Below, piece after piece: positions 20,831-33,400 of a stretch of DNA of 64,000 bases. Origin of the DNA: Rhodothermia bacterium (GTDB lineage: Bacteria > Bacteroidota > Rhodothermia > Balneolales > Balneolaceae); the NCBI GenBank assembly GCA_030427885.1, contig JAUICM010000005.1, forward strand, positions 310,001 through 374,000, read 5' to 3'. Numbering within the stretch: position 1 is the first letter of the stretch; each line of letters begins with the position of its first letter. The notes below the pieces were generated by a model that did no database searches, had not been told where the DNA came from, and worked only from the letters and a program-made list of their open reading frames with translations. A program made the position numbers and the translations under genes.

Positions 20831-21004
20831 ATAGGTTAAACTACCTATGAATCCCTGGGTAATAGTACCCAGTCATTCCGGGAACAAGTACCTATGCTTT
20901 TGAGCATTTATCCCCATTGTATTCCGCCGGTGCAGGTTTGATCTTCCTAACAAACGGGGTACAGACTTTTTTTCGGGACCGGATAAAATGATCCGGTATT
21001 CCCG
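20831..21004. promoter_or_regulatory. Intergenic region with three hairpins between two regulator genes
   Basis: The 250-bp gap between the NarL-type and CheY-like genes holds three separate inverted repeats: ATAGGT/ACCTAT (20831-20836, 20843-20848), CTGGGTA/TACCCAG with a 4-nt loop (20855-20861, 20866-20872), and CGGGACCGGAT...ATCCGGT..TCCCG (20974-21004, 7-bp core with a 6-nt loop). The last may be a terminator-like or leader structure before the CheY-like gene. The words TACCTATG at 20843 and 20889 are repeated and could be regulator sites. Function not established. Confidence 0.4.
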
Positions 21005-21043
21005 GGAGGAAGGCCCGCCTAACAGATCATTACAAAAGTATTA

Positions 21044-21403
21044 ATGAGAATAATGATTGTGGACGACCATGCAGACATGCGTCGTATGCTAAGAAGTGTA
21101 GTTTCCTTTTCTGCACAAAAGAATATCGATTTCCTGGAATGCGAAAGCGGGGAAGTGGCAATGGATGAGTATGCGAATTTTAATCCGGACTTCGTGATCA
21201 TGGATATAGAACTGGGTGGTATGAACGGATTTGTTACAACCGCTAAAATCAGTGATCAGGATTCAAAAGCAAAGATCCTGATAGTCACCAGCCACGATAG
21301 CGCTTCATTCCGAAAAAAGGCAAAAGACTTAAATGTGATCGGGTATGTCACTAAAGACAACCTGTCGAACATAAACGAATATCTACAAAACCAAACAACC
21401 TAA
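21044..21403 (+). CDS. Single-domain CheY-like response regulator
   Basis: A 119-residue receiver-only protein. It has the acidic pair (IVDDHAD), phospho-acceptor Asp54 (VIMDIELGGMNG), the Thr/Ser switch (ILIVTSHDS) and Lys near 105 (GYVTKDN). No output domain is present, so it must act by protein-protein contact or as a phosphate sink. It sits between the kinase/NarL operon and the giant T9SS gene, 13 bp upstream of the latter, which suggests co-transcription with the cargo gene. A partner kinase cannot be told from sequence. Confidence 0.88.
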   Translation: MRIMIVDDHADMRRMLRSVVSFSAQKNIDFLECESGEVAMDEYANFNPDFVIMDIELGGMNGFVTTAKISDQDSKAKILIVTSHDSASFRKKAKDLNVIGYVTKDNLSNINEYLQNQTT

Positions 21404-21416
21404 TTGGGGTTACACC

Positions 21417-24400
21417 ATGAAACATCTGTTACATATAGTTTCAATAATTTTTCTTCTAACGGGAATAGTTCAGGCTCAGGATATGGAGGTTACTTCAACC
21501 ACTCCTACGGATGGGAGTAGCTGGCAGGAACTGGATGCTAATATTACTGTCACTTTTGACGAAAATATTGCACCGGCAAGTGCAAATTATAACTCCATAA
21601 CGGTAGTTGGGAGTACAAGCGGTAATCTTAGTTTTGGTTCCAACTACTCTGTAAGTGGAAATGTCGTTACTATTAATCCTGGAGCCGATTTCTCGTATTC
21701 TGAAACGATTACAGTGACAGTAACTACTCAGGTTCAAAGTTCGGCCACCTATGATAATGGAGAAGGTGTTTTTCTACCTGCAGATTTAGCATCAGACTCA
21801 GTATTTACATTTACAACCAAAGGGCCTGCTCCAAGACCTTCAGTTGTTTCAACCGTGCCTTCAGCTAATGCGTTTAATGTGGATGCAGATCAGATCATTT
21901 CCATTACGTTTGATACCTTGATGGCTGGTACTGGTTTTGATGAAGGTGTAATTGAAATATACGGGTCGATAGGTGGTAACTATGATTTTGATGATGCAGA
22001 ACAAGGTGAGGATATCGGTAATCCTGATATCACAGGAAGTGGTGCAACCGTATCAATAGATCTGGATAATTCATTTGTAGCAGGGGAGATTGTAACAGTG
22101 ATCCTTACTACCGGTGTTTCTACCTGGAATGAGGAACGACAGGAATATGGATATCTGGAATCACCCTATATATGGCAATTTCAGGTAGGAAGTGTAAGTA
22201 ATAATGCGCTTGTAAAAGTAGATAGTTCTTACACAAGTGGTACCAGTCCTGTAGGTATTGCTTTTGCAGATATGGATAATGACGGGGATGTGGATATCGT
22301 AACCGCAAATAGTGGGGATAATAATTTTTCGGTTTATTCAAATAATGGAAGCGGGTTTTTTGGTTCTCCTGCCAATTACAGTACCGGATCAACACAGCCT
22401 GAGAATCTTGTGGTAGCTGATTTTGATCAGGATGGGTTTGAGGATGTTGCTGTTTCAAGCCAGGGTTCAAACGACGTTAAGGTTTTTACTAGCAATAATG
22501 GTTCAGGTTTTAACGGAGCAGAAACTTATACCGTTGGCTTCGCACCCAGAGCAATTACAACAGGCGATTTTGATGGCGATGGCAAATTGGATCTGGCTAC
22601 TTCTGCATCAAGCAGCGATAGCGTTGCCGTTTTAATAAATGCGTATTCATTAACTAATAATGGATTCTTTGGACCGTATAAATTTGAGGTTGGGCAAGGT
22701 CCTATTGGTATCACTTCCTTTGACCTGAATAATGATAATATCATGGATATTGTGGCAACTTCACATGGTACGGATAATGTATCTGTGTTAGTTGGCTCAG
22801 GAAATGGAACTAATTTTTCCGCATACTCAAACTTTGCGGTGGGTGATGGTCCATTCTCAGTAGAAGCTGGTGATGTGGATGGTGATGGATATTCAGATCT
22901 GGTAACAGCCAATGAATATGCAAGCACTGTAAGTGTGCTTATCAATGATGGTGCATCCGGTTTCGATACCAAGGTGGATTACTCAGTAGGAACAACTCCC
23001 AAAGATGTTCGTTTGGTAGATGTGAATGGTGATGGCGATCTGGATATTCTTACCGTTGATAACGGAGGAACTGCAACGGTTACTTATCTGGAAAATGCAG
23101 GGGATGGAACCTTCTCTTTAGCGTATACCTATGATGCCACTGGTGGTGCTTTTGGGTTTAACGCCGGTGACCTGAACGGGGATGAGATCATTGATTTTGC
23201 GGTAGGTAGTTCCGGTAATACTTTTCTACAGGTTGTTTCTTTATATGATGGCCCAATGGTTACATCGGTAAGTCCGGTTACCAATACCTTTAATGTAAGT
23301 GCTTCAACTAATATCTCAGCAACCTTAGATGAAAGCATCGGAACTTCATCGGTAAGTTCAACTACATTTACCGTTCATGGTTCTGTCAGTGGTCAGCATA
23401 CGGGATCTTTTTCGTTCTCAAATAGTGATAAGACAATAACATTTGATCCTACTAATGATTTTGAGCCTGGTGAAAGAGTAACTGTTACCGTTAGTTCAGG
23501 TATACAGGATCCTGGGGGAAATAGTCTGCCTGAGCCACATTCTTTCCAATTCAATGTGAGTTCAAACAGTGGATACGGGGATTTTGGAAATTTAACCAGC
23601 TACACTGTATCTGGTACTAATACCGATAATATTGTAGATGGTGCTACCGCCGATTTTAATGGTGATGGATATCCTGATATCGTAGCGATTGATTATAATA
23701 ATGCCCAGTTAAAAGTATTTTTCAATGATGGAGACGGTACTTTTGATGATGCTTCTGTGACGATCAGTACACCAGGTTTTCCGGTGGATGTAGCTGCAGC
23801 TGATATTGACAATGATGGAGATATGGACTTGCTGACAGCAAACAATAATGCGGCTGGGTTCTCGATCATCAAAAACAACGGGAACAGTACCTTCGCTACC
23901 CGTACAGATATTTCATACTCATCAGCAACAACTATTGCCATCGGTGATATGGACAATGATGGTTATATGGATGCTTTATTAGATAAAGCAGGTTCTGATA
24001 CCCTCTACACCTTCTTTAACGATGGTAGTGGTGGTTATTCAGGTGCACCATCTAAAACAAAGATAGCCTCCAGCATGACGGACATCGAAATTGTGGATGC
24101 AGAAAATGACAATTATCTGGATATAGCAACAGTACATGGTGGTTCTGTTAATACGATATATCTGCTTTCCAATAATGGGGATGGAACCTTTACCAATGAA
24201 GATTCAAGATCTGTTTCAGGTAGTCCTGCAGCAGTGGCTTTTGGAGAGCCTTATGGTAGTTTAACTTTTGGGGTAGCAACTTCAAGCGGTAACAGCTTTT
24301 TCAGAACTGGATTAAATACAAACTATACTGAGTTTGCAGGAAATGTGAATTTATCAGCTGGAAGTAATCCTCAGAGTATCATCGTGTCTGATTTTGATGA

Positions 24401-27400
24401 TATTTCTACCAATAGTGACAACAGCGGTGACTTCCTGATGGCTAACTATGGCAATTCGACATTGTCATTATTAAGCTCTGATGATTTTGATTACAGCTTT
24501 ACCGAAACAACGATTTCACTCACCGCAAATCCCTGGGATTTAGCTACAGCTGATTTCGATGGAGATGGACGTATGGACGTAGTGACCTTTAACAACAACG
24601 GTGAAATTTCAGTGTTGTATAACATGGATACCACACCGCCAACGGTCAGTTCTGTTAGTCCGGTAAATAATGCTACTAACATTGCAGTTTCCTCCAACAT
24701 TACCGTCAATTTTGATATGGCGATAAACTCATCTACACTGGATTCGAGTTCAGTCGTAGTTATGGGTAGTCTCTATGGGCAGTATGACGGAACCTATTCA
24801 TATAATTCAAATACACTGACGATTGATCCGGATACTGATTTCTTACCTGGTGAGCAAATTACCGTTTCAGTAACCACGGGTGTAGAAAATACAAATGGCA
24901 TTTCTGCAGTTGCTTATATCACTCAATTTAACACCGCCGGCGGAAGCGCAAATATTCTGGCAGACGATGTGAAGGTAGGGGCAACCAATCCGTATGGCGC
25001 AGAGTTGGCAGATGTAGACGGTGATGGTGATCTTGATCTTCTTGTAGTTAATTTTTCGGCTGACAGTGTTAGTATCCGGTTAAATGATGGGGCCGGTACT
25101 TTTGGTGCAATAACTCCATATTCGACAGGTGCCGGACCAATTGGAGTTGAAACCGGAGATTTTGACCGTCAAAACGGAATGGATTTTGTTGTTAGTAACT
25201 ATTCAAGCAATACCGTTTCTGTATTTACGAACAATGGTTCGGGTTCATACTCCTCAACAGATTATGCAACAGGTTCAAACCCAATTGATGCAGTAACAGA
25301 AGACTTTAATAAAGATGGCTATACCGATATTATTGTATTTAACAGAAGTGGGGCATCCGCAACTATTCTGTTAAATGATGGCGACGGAACTTTCACATCT
25401 TCCGGTACCATAACCAATTTAGGTACCAATAAAGATATGATTTGGGCAACCGATATTGATAACGATAACGATATTGATATTGTAACCGGTGGGGCTGGTC
25501 AAACCCTCACAATCGCAAAAAACAATGGAGATGCAACTTTTGCTGCAGCATCAGCAACAAGTATTGTTTCTCACGGAGCAGCTTTTACCGATATAGATGG
25601 TGATAATGAAGTAGATCTGATCGTTTCAAGTGATGCAACAAATACTGTTTCTGTTTATTTAAATGATGGCGATGGAGGATTTTCTTCAGCTTCTGATACG
25701 GATACACTTACCAGTGCACAAGCATTAACCACTATTGATTTTGAAAATGATGGAGACGCTGATATTCTGGTGATCAATTATGATGACCAGGAAGTGGAAT
25801 TACTGGTTAACGATGGTTCAGGAGCCTTTGATAGTACTGCAACCTTTAATGTGGGCCAATATGCCCGAACCATTACGGCAGCAGATCTCGATGGTGATGG
25901 CGATCTTGACATCGTTACCGCAAACAGAGGTAGTAACGATATTTCAATTAATTTCAGTGCTGCAGAATTACCACTGGTAACCAGTGTTGCTGCAAGTTCT
26001 GTTACCGATTCTTCTGCTACGTTGAATGGGACTATAAACGCCAGGAACTATGCTACAGATGCAGAATTTGCATACAAACTGAGTTCCTCCGGAACGTATA
26101 GCGATACCTTGACCGCAACACCATCGCAGGTAACAGGGTCATCAGATACAAATATAAGCTTCACGCTTACCGGACTTCTGCCAAATACCAGCTACGACTT
26201 TAAAGCTTTAGGTACTAATGAAGCCGGTGAAGTTGCAGGTACCGAGCTTTCATTTGCAACCGGAGAGCGCGCGCCTTATCTAGTAACAGGGAATGCCTCT
26301 TCAATCACACTTACTTCCGCAACAATTAATGGTACGGTTAGTGCACAAAACTCATCAGCAAATGCATACGTGGCCTACGGTACTTCAACAGGTGTATATT
26401 CTGATACAGTAGCGGTAAATGAAAATCCGTTGGGTAGTGCCATGGATACTTTAAGTGTTACTGCAAGCCTGAGTGGTTTAAACAATAGTACTACGTATTA
26501 CTACACCGTTTTCGCTACTAATAACGCCGGAACAACCACAGGTACTGAACAAACCTTTTCAACACTTGCGCTTCCACTCGTTGTGACATCATCTCCGGAT
26601 TCAATAAGCGGAACCGGGGTGAAATTACAGGGAACTATTAACGCGCAGAATACAACAACCGATGCCAGGTTTGTATATAAACTCAGTTCCTCAGGAACCT
26701 ATGCCGATACAGTTACAGCTTCTCCTGCTCAGGTGACAGGTTCTTCTGTAACGCCAATTTGGGCGGCCTTAACCGGGTTAACTCCAAACACCTCTTATGA
26801 TTTTAAAGCGCTGGGTATAAACGAAAATGGTGAGGTTAGTGGAGCAGATTCGACCTTCACAACTGGTGGACTTGCGCCTGTTGTAACTACAAATGCTGCC
26901 ACCGATATTGAAAAAAATACGGTTACACTAAATGGTGCTGTTAATGCTCAGAATGAAGCAACCAATGCATATTTTGAGTACGGTACAACAGCCGGAGTAT
27001 ATACGGATACCGTTGCTGCCAATGAAAATCCATTTAATGATGGCACTAATGATGTAAGTATCACCGGAAGTGTTACCGGATTATCACCACTTACTAAATA
27101 TTATTTCCGCGCATTTGCGACTAACAGCGGAGGAACTACAATTGGCGAGGTGGATTCAGTAACTACTTTACCTGAACCACCAGTTATAACTTCAGTTTCA
27201 CCGGTAGCCAATTCTGTGGATGGAGCACTGGCAGCTGACATTGTGATCAACTTTGATCAGGCAATGGATAATGGCACCATTACGAGTTCAACAGTACGGG
27301 TGATCGGATCGATGAGAGGTTTATATTCCGGCTCATTCAGTTATGGTACCAATTCCGCAACCTTTGACCCGGATTCCTCTTTCTTCCCTGGAGAAACAAT

Positions 27401-30400
27401 AAAAATCAGTCTCACCACAGGCATTGAAAGCGCACTGAGCGAGCCATTGGCATCTGCGTATGTGTACAGTATTGTGGCTGAGCAGGTAACCGGATCAGAA
27501 GTATTTGCCATTTCAAAAAGCACTTCATATTCATGGGCAGGGGCGGAACAAGTTGCTCTGGCCGACTTTAATGATGACGGCTACCTGGATATCGTGGGAA
27601 CGGTTAATGGTGGTACTGCACTAACATTTACCAGAATGAACAACGGAGACGGGACATTCTCCAGCTCCGTATCAAATAGTTTAACGGGATCTATCGGGGT
27701 GGCAACAGGTGACATCAATAACGATGGGTATGTTGATATTGCATACACGGTTAAAACTGGTGGAATGGCTATTTACTGGAATAATGGTACTAATCCTTTT
27801 AATTCAGGACAAACCTTGAGTGGTTCATCTGCTGCTCAGAATGTTGCTTTGGCAGATATAAACGGGGATGGATACCTGGATTTCATTTTTACTGAATCTG
27901 GTGTAAAAGTAGTTCCAAACAACGGAAGTGGAAACTTTAACACAGCAGCTTCTGCAACCTATGGTTCTTCAGGGGTATGGGATGTTTCCGTTGCTGACAT
28001 CAACGACGACAACCACCCTGATATCGTTGCTTCGCTTGGTACAAGTGGTGGTGTTACTGTCTATACAAATGACGGTGATGGTACCTTTACCTCAGACAGT
28101 ACCTATACAGCTGGAACAGGTTCTCAGGGTGTTCAGGTAGTGGATGTGAATGGCGACGATGTTGCCGATATCGTGGTATCCAATCTTACCTCTGATAATA
28201 TATCTGTGTTGATTGGTAACGGTGATGGTACTTTTGCAACAGCCGTAAATTATGCTGTAGCCGATGAACCTTATGACTTTGTGGCTTTCGACATAAATGG
28301 GGATGGTTATACTGATATCGCAACCACCCATCAGTCTATCGACTCTGTGTCTACGATGATAAACAATGGGGATGGTACCTTTGCCGATCCGGTATATTAT
28401 CTCACAGGGGATGGTCCGAGAGGTATCGCCGCGGGAGATGTGAACAATGATGGCGAAATGGATATCCTGACAGCTGATAATCTCTCAACATCTCATACCC
28501 TGAGATTAAAATCACCGCTGGCACCTTCAATTGCTTCATCAACGCCAGCAGCAAATGCACTCAATGTTGCTACAACATCAAACATATCAGTGACATTTGA
28601 AGTCCCAATTGATGTAGCAACCCTGGATTCCAGCAAAATTGCCGTAATCGGATCACTAACTGGTGAGTATTTCGGTTCCTTTACAAGCGTAAGTAGTACA
28701 GGATTTACTTTTGATCCGGACAGCACATTCAAAGAAGGAGAATTCATAACAGTAACCCTGTTTGGTATTGAGTCACAATCGGGTATAGCCATGGGTGTTC
28801 AAACCTTTGATTTTTCTACTCCATGGCCAACCGTGAGTGCAACCAAAGAGTTTGTTGATGGTGGTACTTTTCAATCCGTCACTGCTCCAGTTGAAATGAT
28901 AAGTACAGATGTAGATAACGATGGTGACTTGGACCTATTAATTGTAGGTAATGGAAACCAGTTATATGTAAGACTTAATAATGGTGACGGAACATTTGCT
29001 TCTTCTGTGAGTTACTCAACGAATTCCAACGTTGCTGATATGTATCTTTCGGACATTGACGGGGATGGTGATCTGGATGTTATGACAGCCCATACGGGTA
29101 ATAGTGGTATTGATACACAATTGAATGATGGAGATGGTACTTTTACTGGCGGTTATACCGGTTTCGGTACAGTAGCTGCAATTGTAACTACTGATCTGGA
29201 TAATGACGGTTATATCGATGTGATCGGAGCGAACCCAAGTGATAATTATCTGTCATTCAACAGGAATCAGGGTAATAATTCCTATCAACCGGCAGGGTTT
29301 GGAGGATCCTTATCATTCGCAGCTGGAACCACTCCGGTAGACATTGCAATGGCTGATCTGAATGGTGATGGAAGACCAGATTTTGTTACAGCAAACTCTG
29401 GTTCAGACAATGTTTCCTACTTTATGAATAATGGAGATGGAACAGTTGCAACAGCAGTCAATTACTCAGTAGGTACCGGGCCAACAAGTGTAGTTATTTC
29501 GGATGTGGACGAAGATGGTTATGCTGATATAATTGTGGCAAACGAAACCTCAGATAACGTTTCCGTTTTAATTAACAATGGAGACGGCACGTTTGCCGCA
29601 GCTGTTAATTATGCAGCAGGAGATGGTCCTGGCTCAATTACCTTGTATGACTTTAATGGTGATGGAGATATTGACTTACTCATTCCTAATTCAGTATCTG
29701 ATAGTGTATCGGTATTGGAAAGCAATGGCGATGGAACTTTCGGAACAAGAACAGCATATGCTGCAGGTGATGAACCAGTATCAGTAGTAATGCTTGATTA
29801 CGATAATGATGGTGATATCGATATGCTGGTGGCAAATAAAACCGGCAATACAATATCGATCATCGAAGCAACCGGTGGCCCGAGTGTAGAACGAATTCTA
29901 CCTGTGGCAAACCGACATTATGTACCTGCTGACACTAATATTGTAGTGAAGTTTGACCGGCCTATGGATGGTACTTCATTAACTTCAAACACAATTACCG
30001 TTGTTGGTTCATTGTCGGGTAGGCATGGTGGAACCATCAGCCTGTCAAATTCTGATAGTACAGCAATTTTTAATCCTTCCAGTGACTTTGAAGAGGGTGA
30101 AAAAGTAACGGTCGTTGTAACTACCAATGTGGAAGACGCTAACAACGATAAAATGGAGCTTCCGTACACTTCAGAATTTACAGTTGAATCAACAGCAGAA
30201 TCTATTGTTCTCCAGAAAACTGATTATAGTGATGCAGACAATGTCACAGGAATGGCAACTGCCGACTTGGATGGTGATGGAGATAATGACATCGTAGTTA
30301 CAGATACAGAAAACAGTTATGCCATTGTTTATCTAAATAATGGAGGAACATTCAGCTATAGTAGCGATTATTCAGTAGGAAGTAATCCAAGAGCCGTTTC

Positions 30401-33400
30401 ATTAGCTGATGTTGATAACGACGGGGATATTGATATCATGACATTGAACAGCTCATCAAATAATGTCTCTGTCCTTCTAAATAACGGGAGTGGTTCATTC
30501 GCATCTGCAGTGAACTATTCGGCATCTTCTGGATTATATGACATCAAAAATGCTGATATAAATGGAGATGGCTACACCGATATCTTATTAACAAAAGGGT
30601 ATTTTGCCGCTCTGCTAAATAACGGAGATGGTACATTCGGGTCTCTTGTTAACTTTTCAACGTTTTCGTACTCATACCTCGGTTATGATTTAGACCTTGC
30701 TGATATGGATGGCGATGGAGACCTGGATGCGGTTCAGGTAGCAAGCAGTAATAACCCTCCAATGCAGGTTATATATAATGATGGGAACGGAGATTTTACT
30801 TCAAATGAGTTGTACTACCTGGAAACAAGTATCTCAGATGTTGTAACAGCAGATTTTGATCAGGATGGATATCCGGATATTGCAGTTACTGACTATAGTG
30901 ATAACGTAGTTAAGATTCTGACCAATAACGGAGACGGTACGGTAGATTCCACTGCAAGCATTTCTGTTAACTCCAGTCCTCAGGCATTAACCGTGGGTGA
31001 TTATGACGGCGATGGCGATCTGGATATTTCAGTTTATCATCAATATCAACAATACATTAGTATCATATTAAACGATGGAAGCGGAAATTTCGGAACTGCA
31101 ACGACGTATCAAACCAATCAGCTGACCAGTGACTATCCGGTACTTGTTTCTGCTGATTTTGACGGGGATGGCCAAATAGATATCGCTGTTCCATATGGAA
31201 GTGGATTTAACGTGATGATCCCGAGTCCGCCACCAGCAGCTCCAAGTGTAGCCAGTTCTTTGAATTTTGGAACTCCTTCAAATTCGCAGGTAAGTATCTC
31301 TGCTAATAAAGGAAGTGCAACCGGGATGCTCTTTATTATGAAAGAGGGAAGTGCCGTTGACTTCGTGCCAAGTAATGATGTGAGTTATTCCGCAAACAGT
31401 ACGTTTGGATCAGGATCTGATCTTGGCGGAGGAAACTATGCTGTATTAAATTTTACAGGGTATCAAAGCGGAGGTGCTGTTTACGGTTTAACAAGAGATA
31501 CTGAATATCACGTTGCCGTATACACCTATAACTCTGCTGATGGGCGAATCACTTACAGCACCACAGCTGCAACAGGTAATATAACGACCTTGCTTGCACC
31601 AACACAGTCAGGTGGTATTTCTGTCTCTGGTAATTTTGGTACCAGATTGCAGGTATATAAGAATGGTGGAAACGGATCAGCCAGAATTCTGGCAATAAGA
31701 GAAGGTTCGTCAGTAACCTGGACTCCGGATGATAGTACCACCTATACAGCGAATACTGATTTCTCAAGTGCTGTTGATCTGGGAGATGGAACTAAAATTG
31801 TCTCAAATGACAACAGCAGTTCTCCCGTTGAAATAAGTGGCCTTAGCTTGAATACAACCTATTATTTCGCTCAATTCGAGTATTTCGGAGATGCTGGTAC
31901 AGAGAACTATTATACCACACCTGCCACTGCTAACGTGACCACAAGCGGTACAGCCGGGTATGCATTCGATAGTACAGCTGGAAATGCGATCTCATTTGCC
32001 GGCTACGATGGAGAAGAGTATTACTATACAAGTTTGGATAATCAGTTCGAATTCACTGATAGCTTTACCGTAGAACTATGGGTTAAACCAGATTCTATCG
32101 GTACTGCAACTAACTTCCTGTATCATTCAGGTTCTTCCGATAGCTTACTGGTGTTAGGATTGAACGCCGCCGGTAATTTCACCGGTATTGTTCGGGATGC
32201 GAATACATCCAGTAATGTTAAAGTTACCAGCTCTACTGTTGCAGCAGAAGGTCAGTGGTATCATGTTGCGATCAGTGCGGATAGCGCCGATAAAGTTCGC
32301 TTATATGTGAACGCAGTGGCAGAAGACTCTGCAGCGATCGTTGACGTGGCATTGGGTGGTGAGCTCGACTACACCGAGATCGGGGGAGTTGATGGTGAAG
32401 GTAATTTCTTCTATGGTGATATGGATGAATTACGTTTCTGGGGTGACCAAAGAACAGTATCAGAACTTCGAAGCAACAGAAGGGTCACATTAACTGGTTT
32501 CCCTGATAACCTGATCGGCTACTGGCAGTTCAATGAGGATTACGGAAATGATGCTGAAGATCCATATATAAGCTTCAATTCTTTCGGTAGTCCCGAATTG
32601 GTGGCATCAAGTGCACCACTGGGTGGAACACTGACAACCCTTGCTGATTTCCAATCAGGAACAGCTAACCTGGGTAATGTTCAGTTAACGCTAACTGATG
32701 CATTTGATAACCCGGTTGATATTGAAGTACTTGAGATCAGCTCTGAACCAGTAAACGTTCCGAGTGGATATAAATCTACGGTAGGAGACCGGTTCTTTAT
32801 CATCGAACTTATCGGTGATCCGGGTACCTTCTCAGCTGATCTGACTCTGACATATGGTTCTGGTGTGATCACATCGAATGAGGAAGCAAGTCCTGATAGT
32901 GTAATTCTATACAAACAGGATTCTAATGAAACCAGCAGCTGGCTGGCATTTGGTGGTGCAACTTCAGCTACCTCTGCAACTGGTGTGGTGACCTGGACAG
33001 GAATCACTTCATTCAGCCAGTTCGTGGCTGTAGGTCCTGATGATGCGATACCTGCACCAACCTATTGGGATAAAGACGATGCTGTAACCACGTTCACGAA
33101 GCTTAATTATGCCGACTGGACTGATTCTGCAAATCAGGATTGTATCACAGATGATGTATGTCTGACCCGTGAGGACAGAAGAGGACTCTTTAACATTATT
33201 ACGGAGACTGAATTTGATACTGATAACTATACGTCTCCGGATGGTACCGAGTGGGCAATAGGTACGGTTGATGATGTGGAATCTCTGACTTTTGATACGT
33301 TCTATAACACCTTAGATCAAAGTATCGGAAGCAACATCCTTGATAATGACATGGTTCTTCACCTGATCGATGAAAACATTTATATCGATATCAAATTTAC

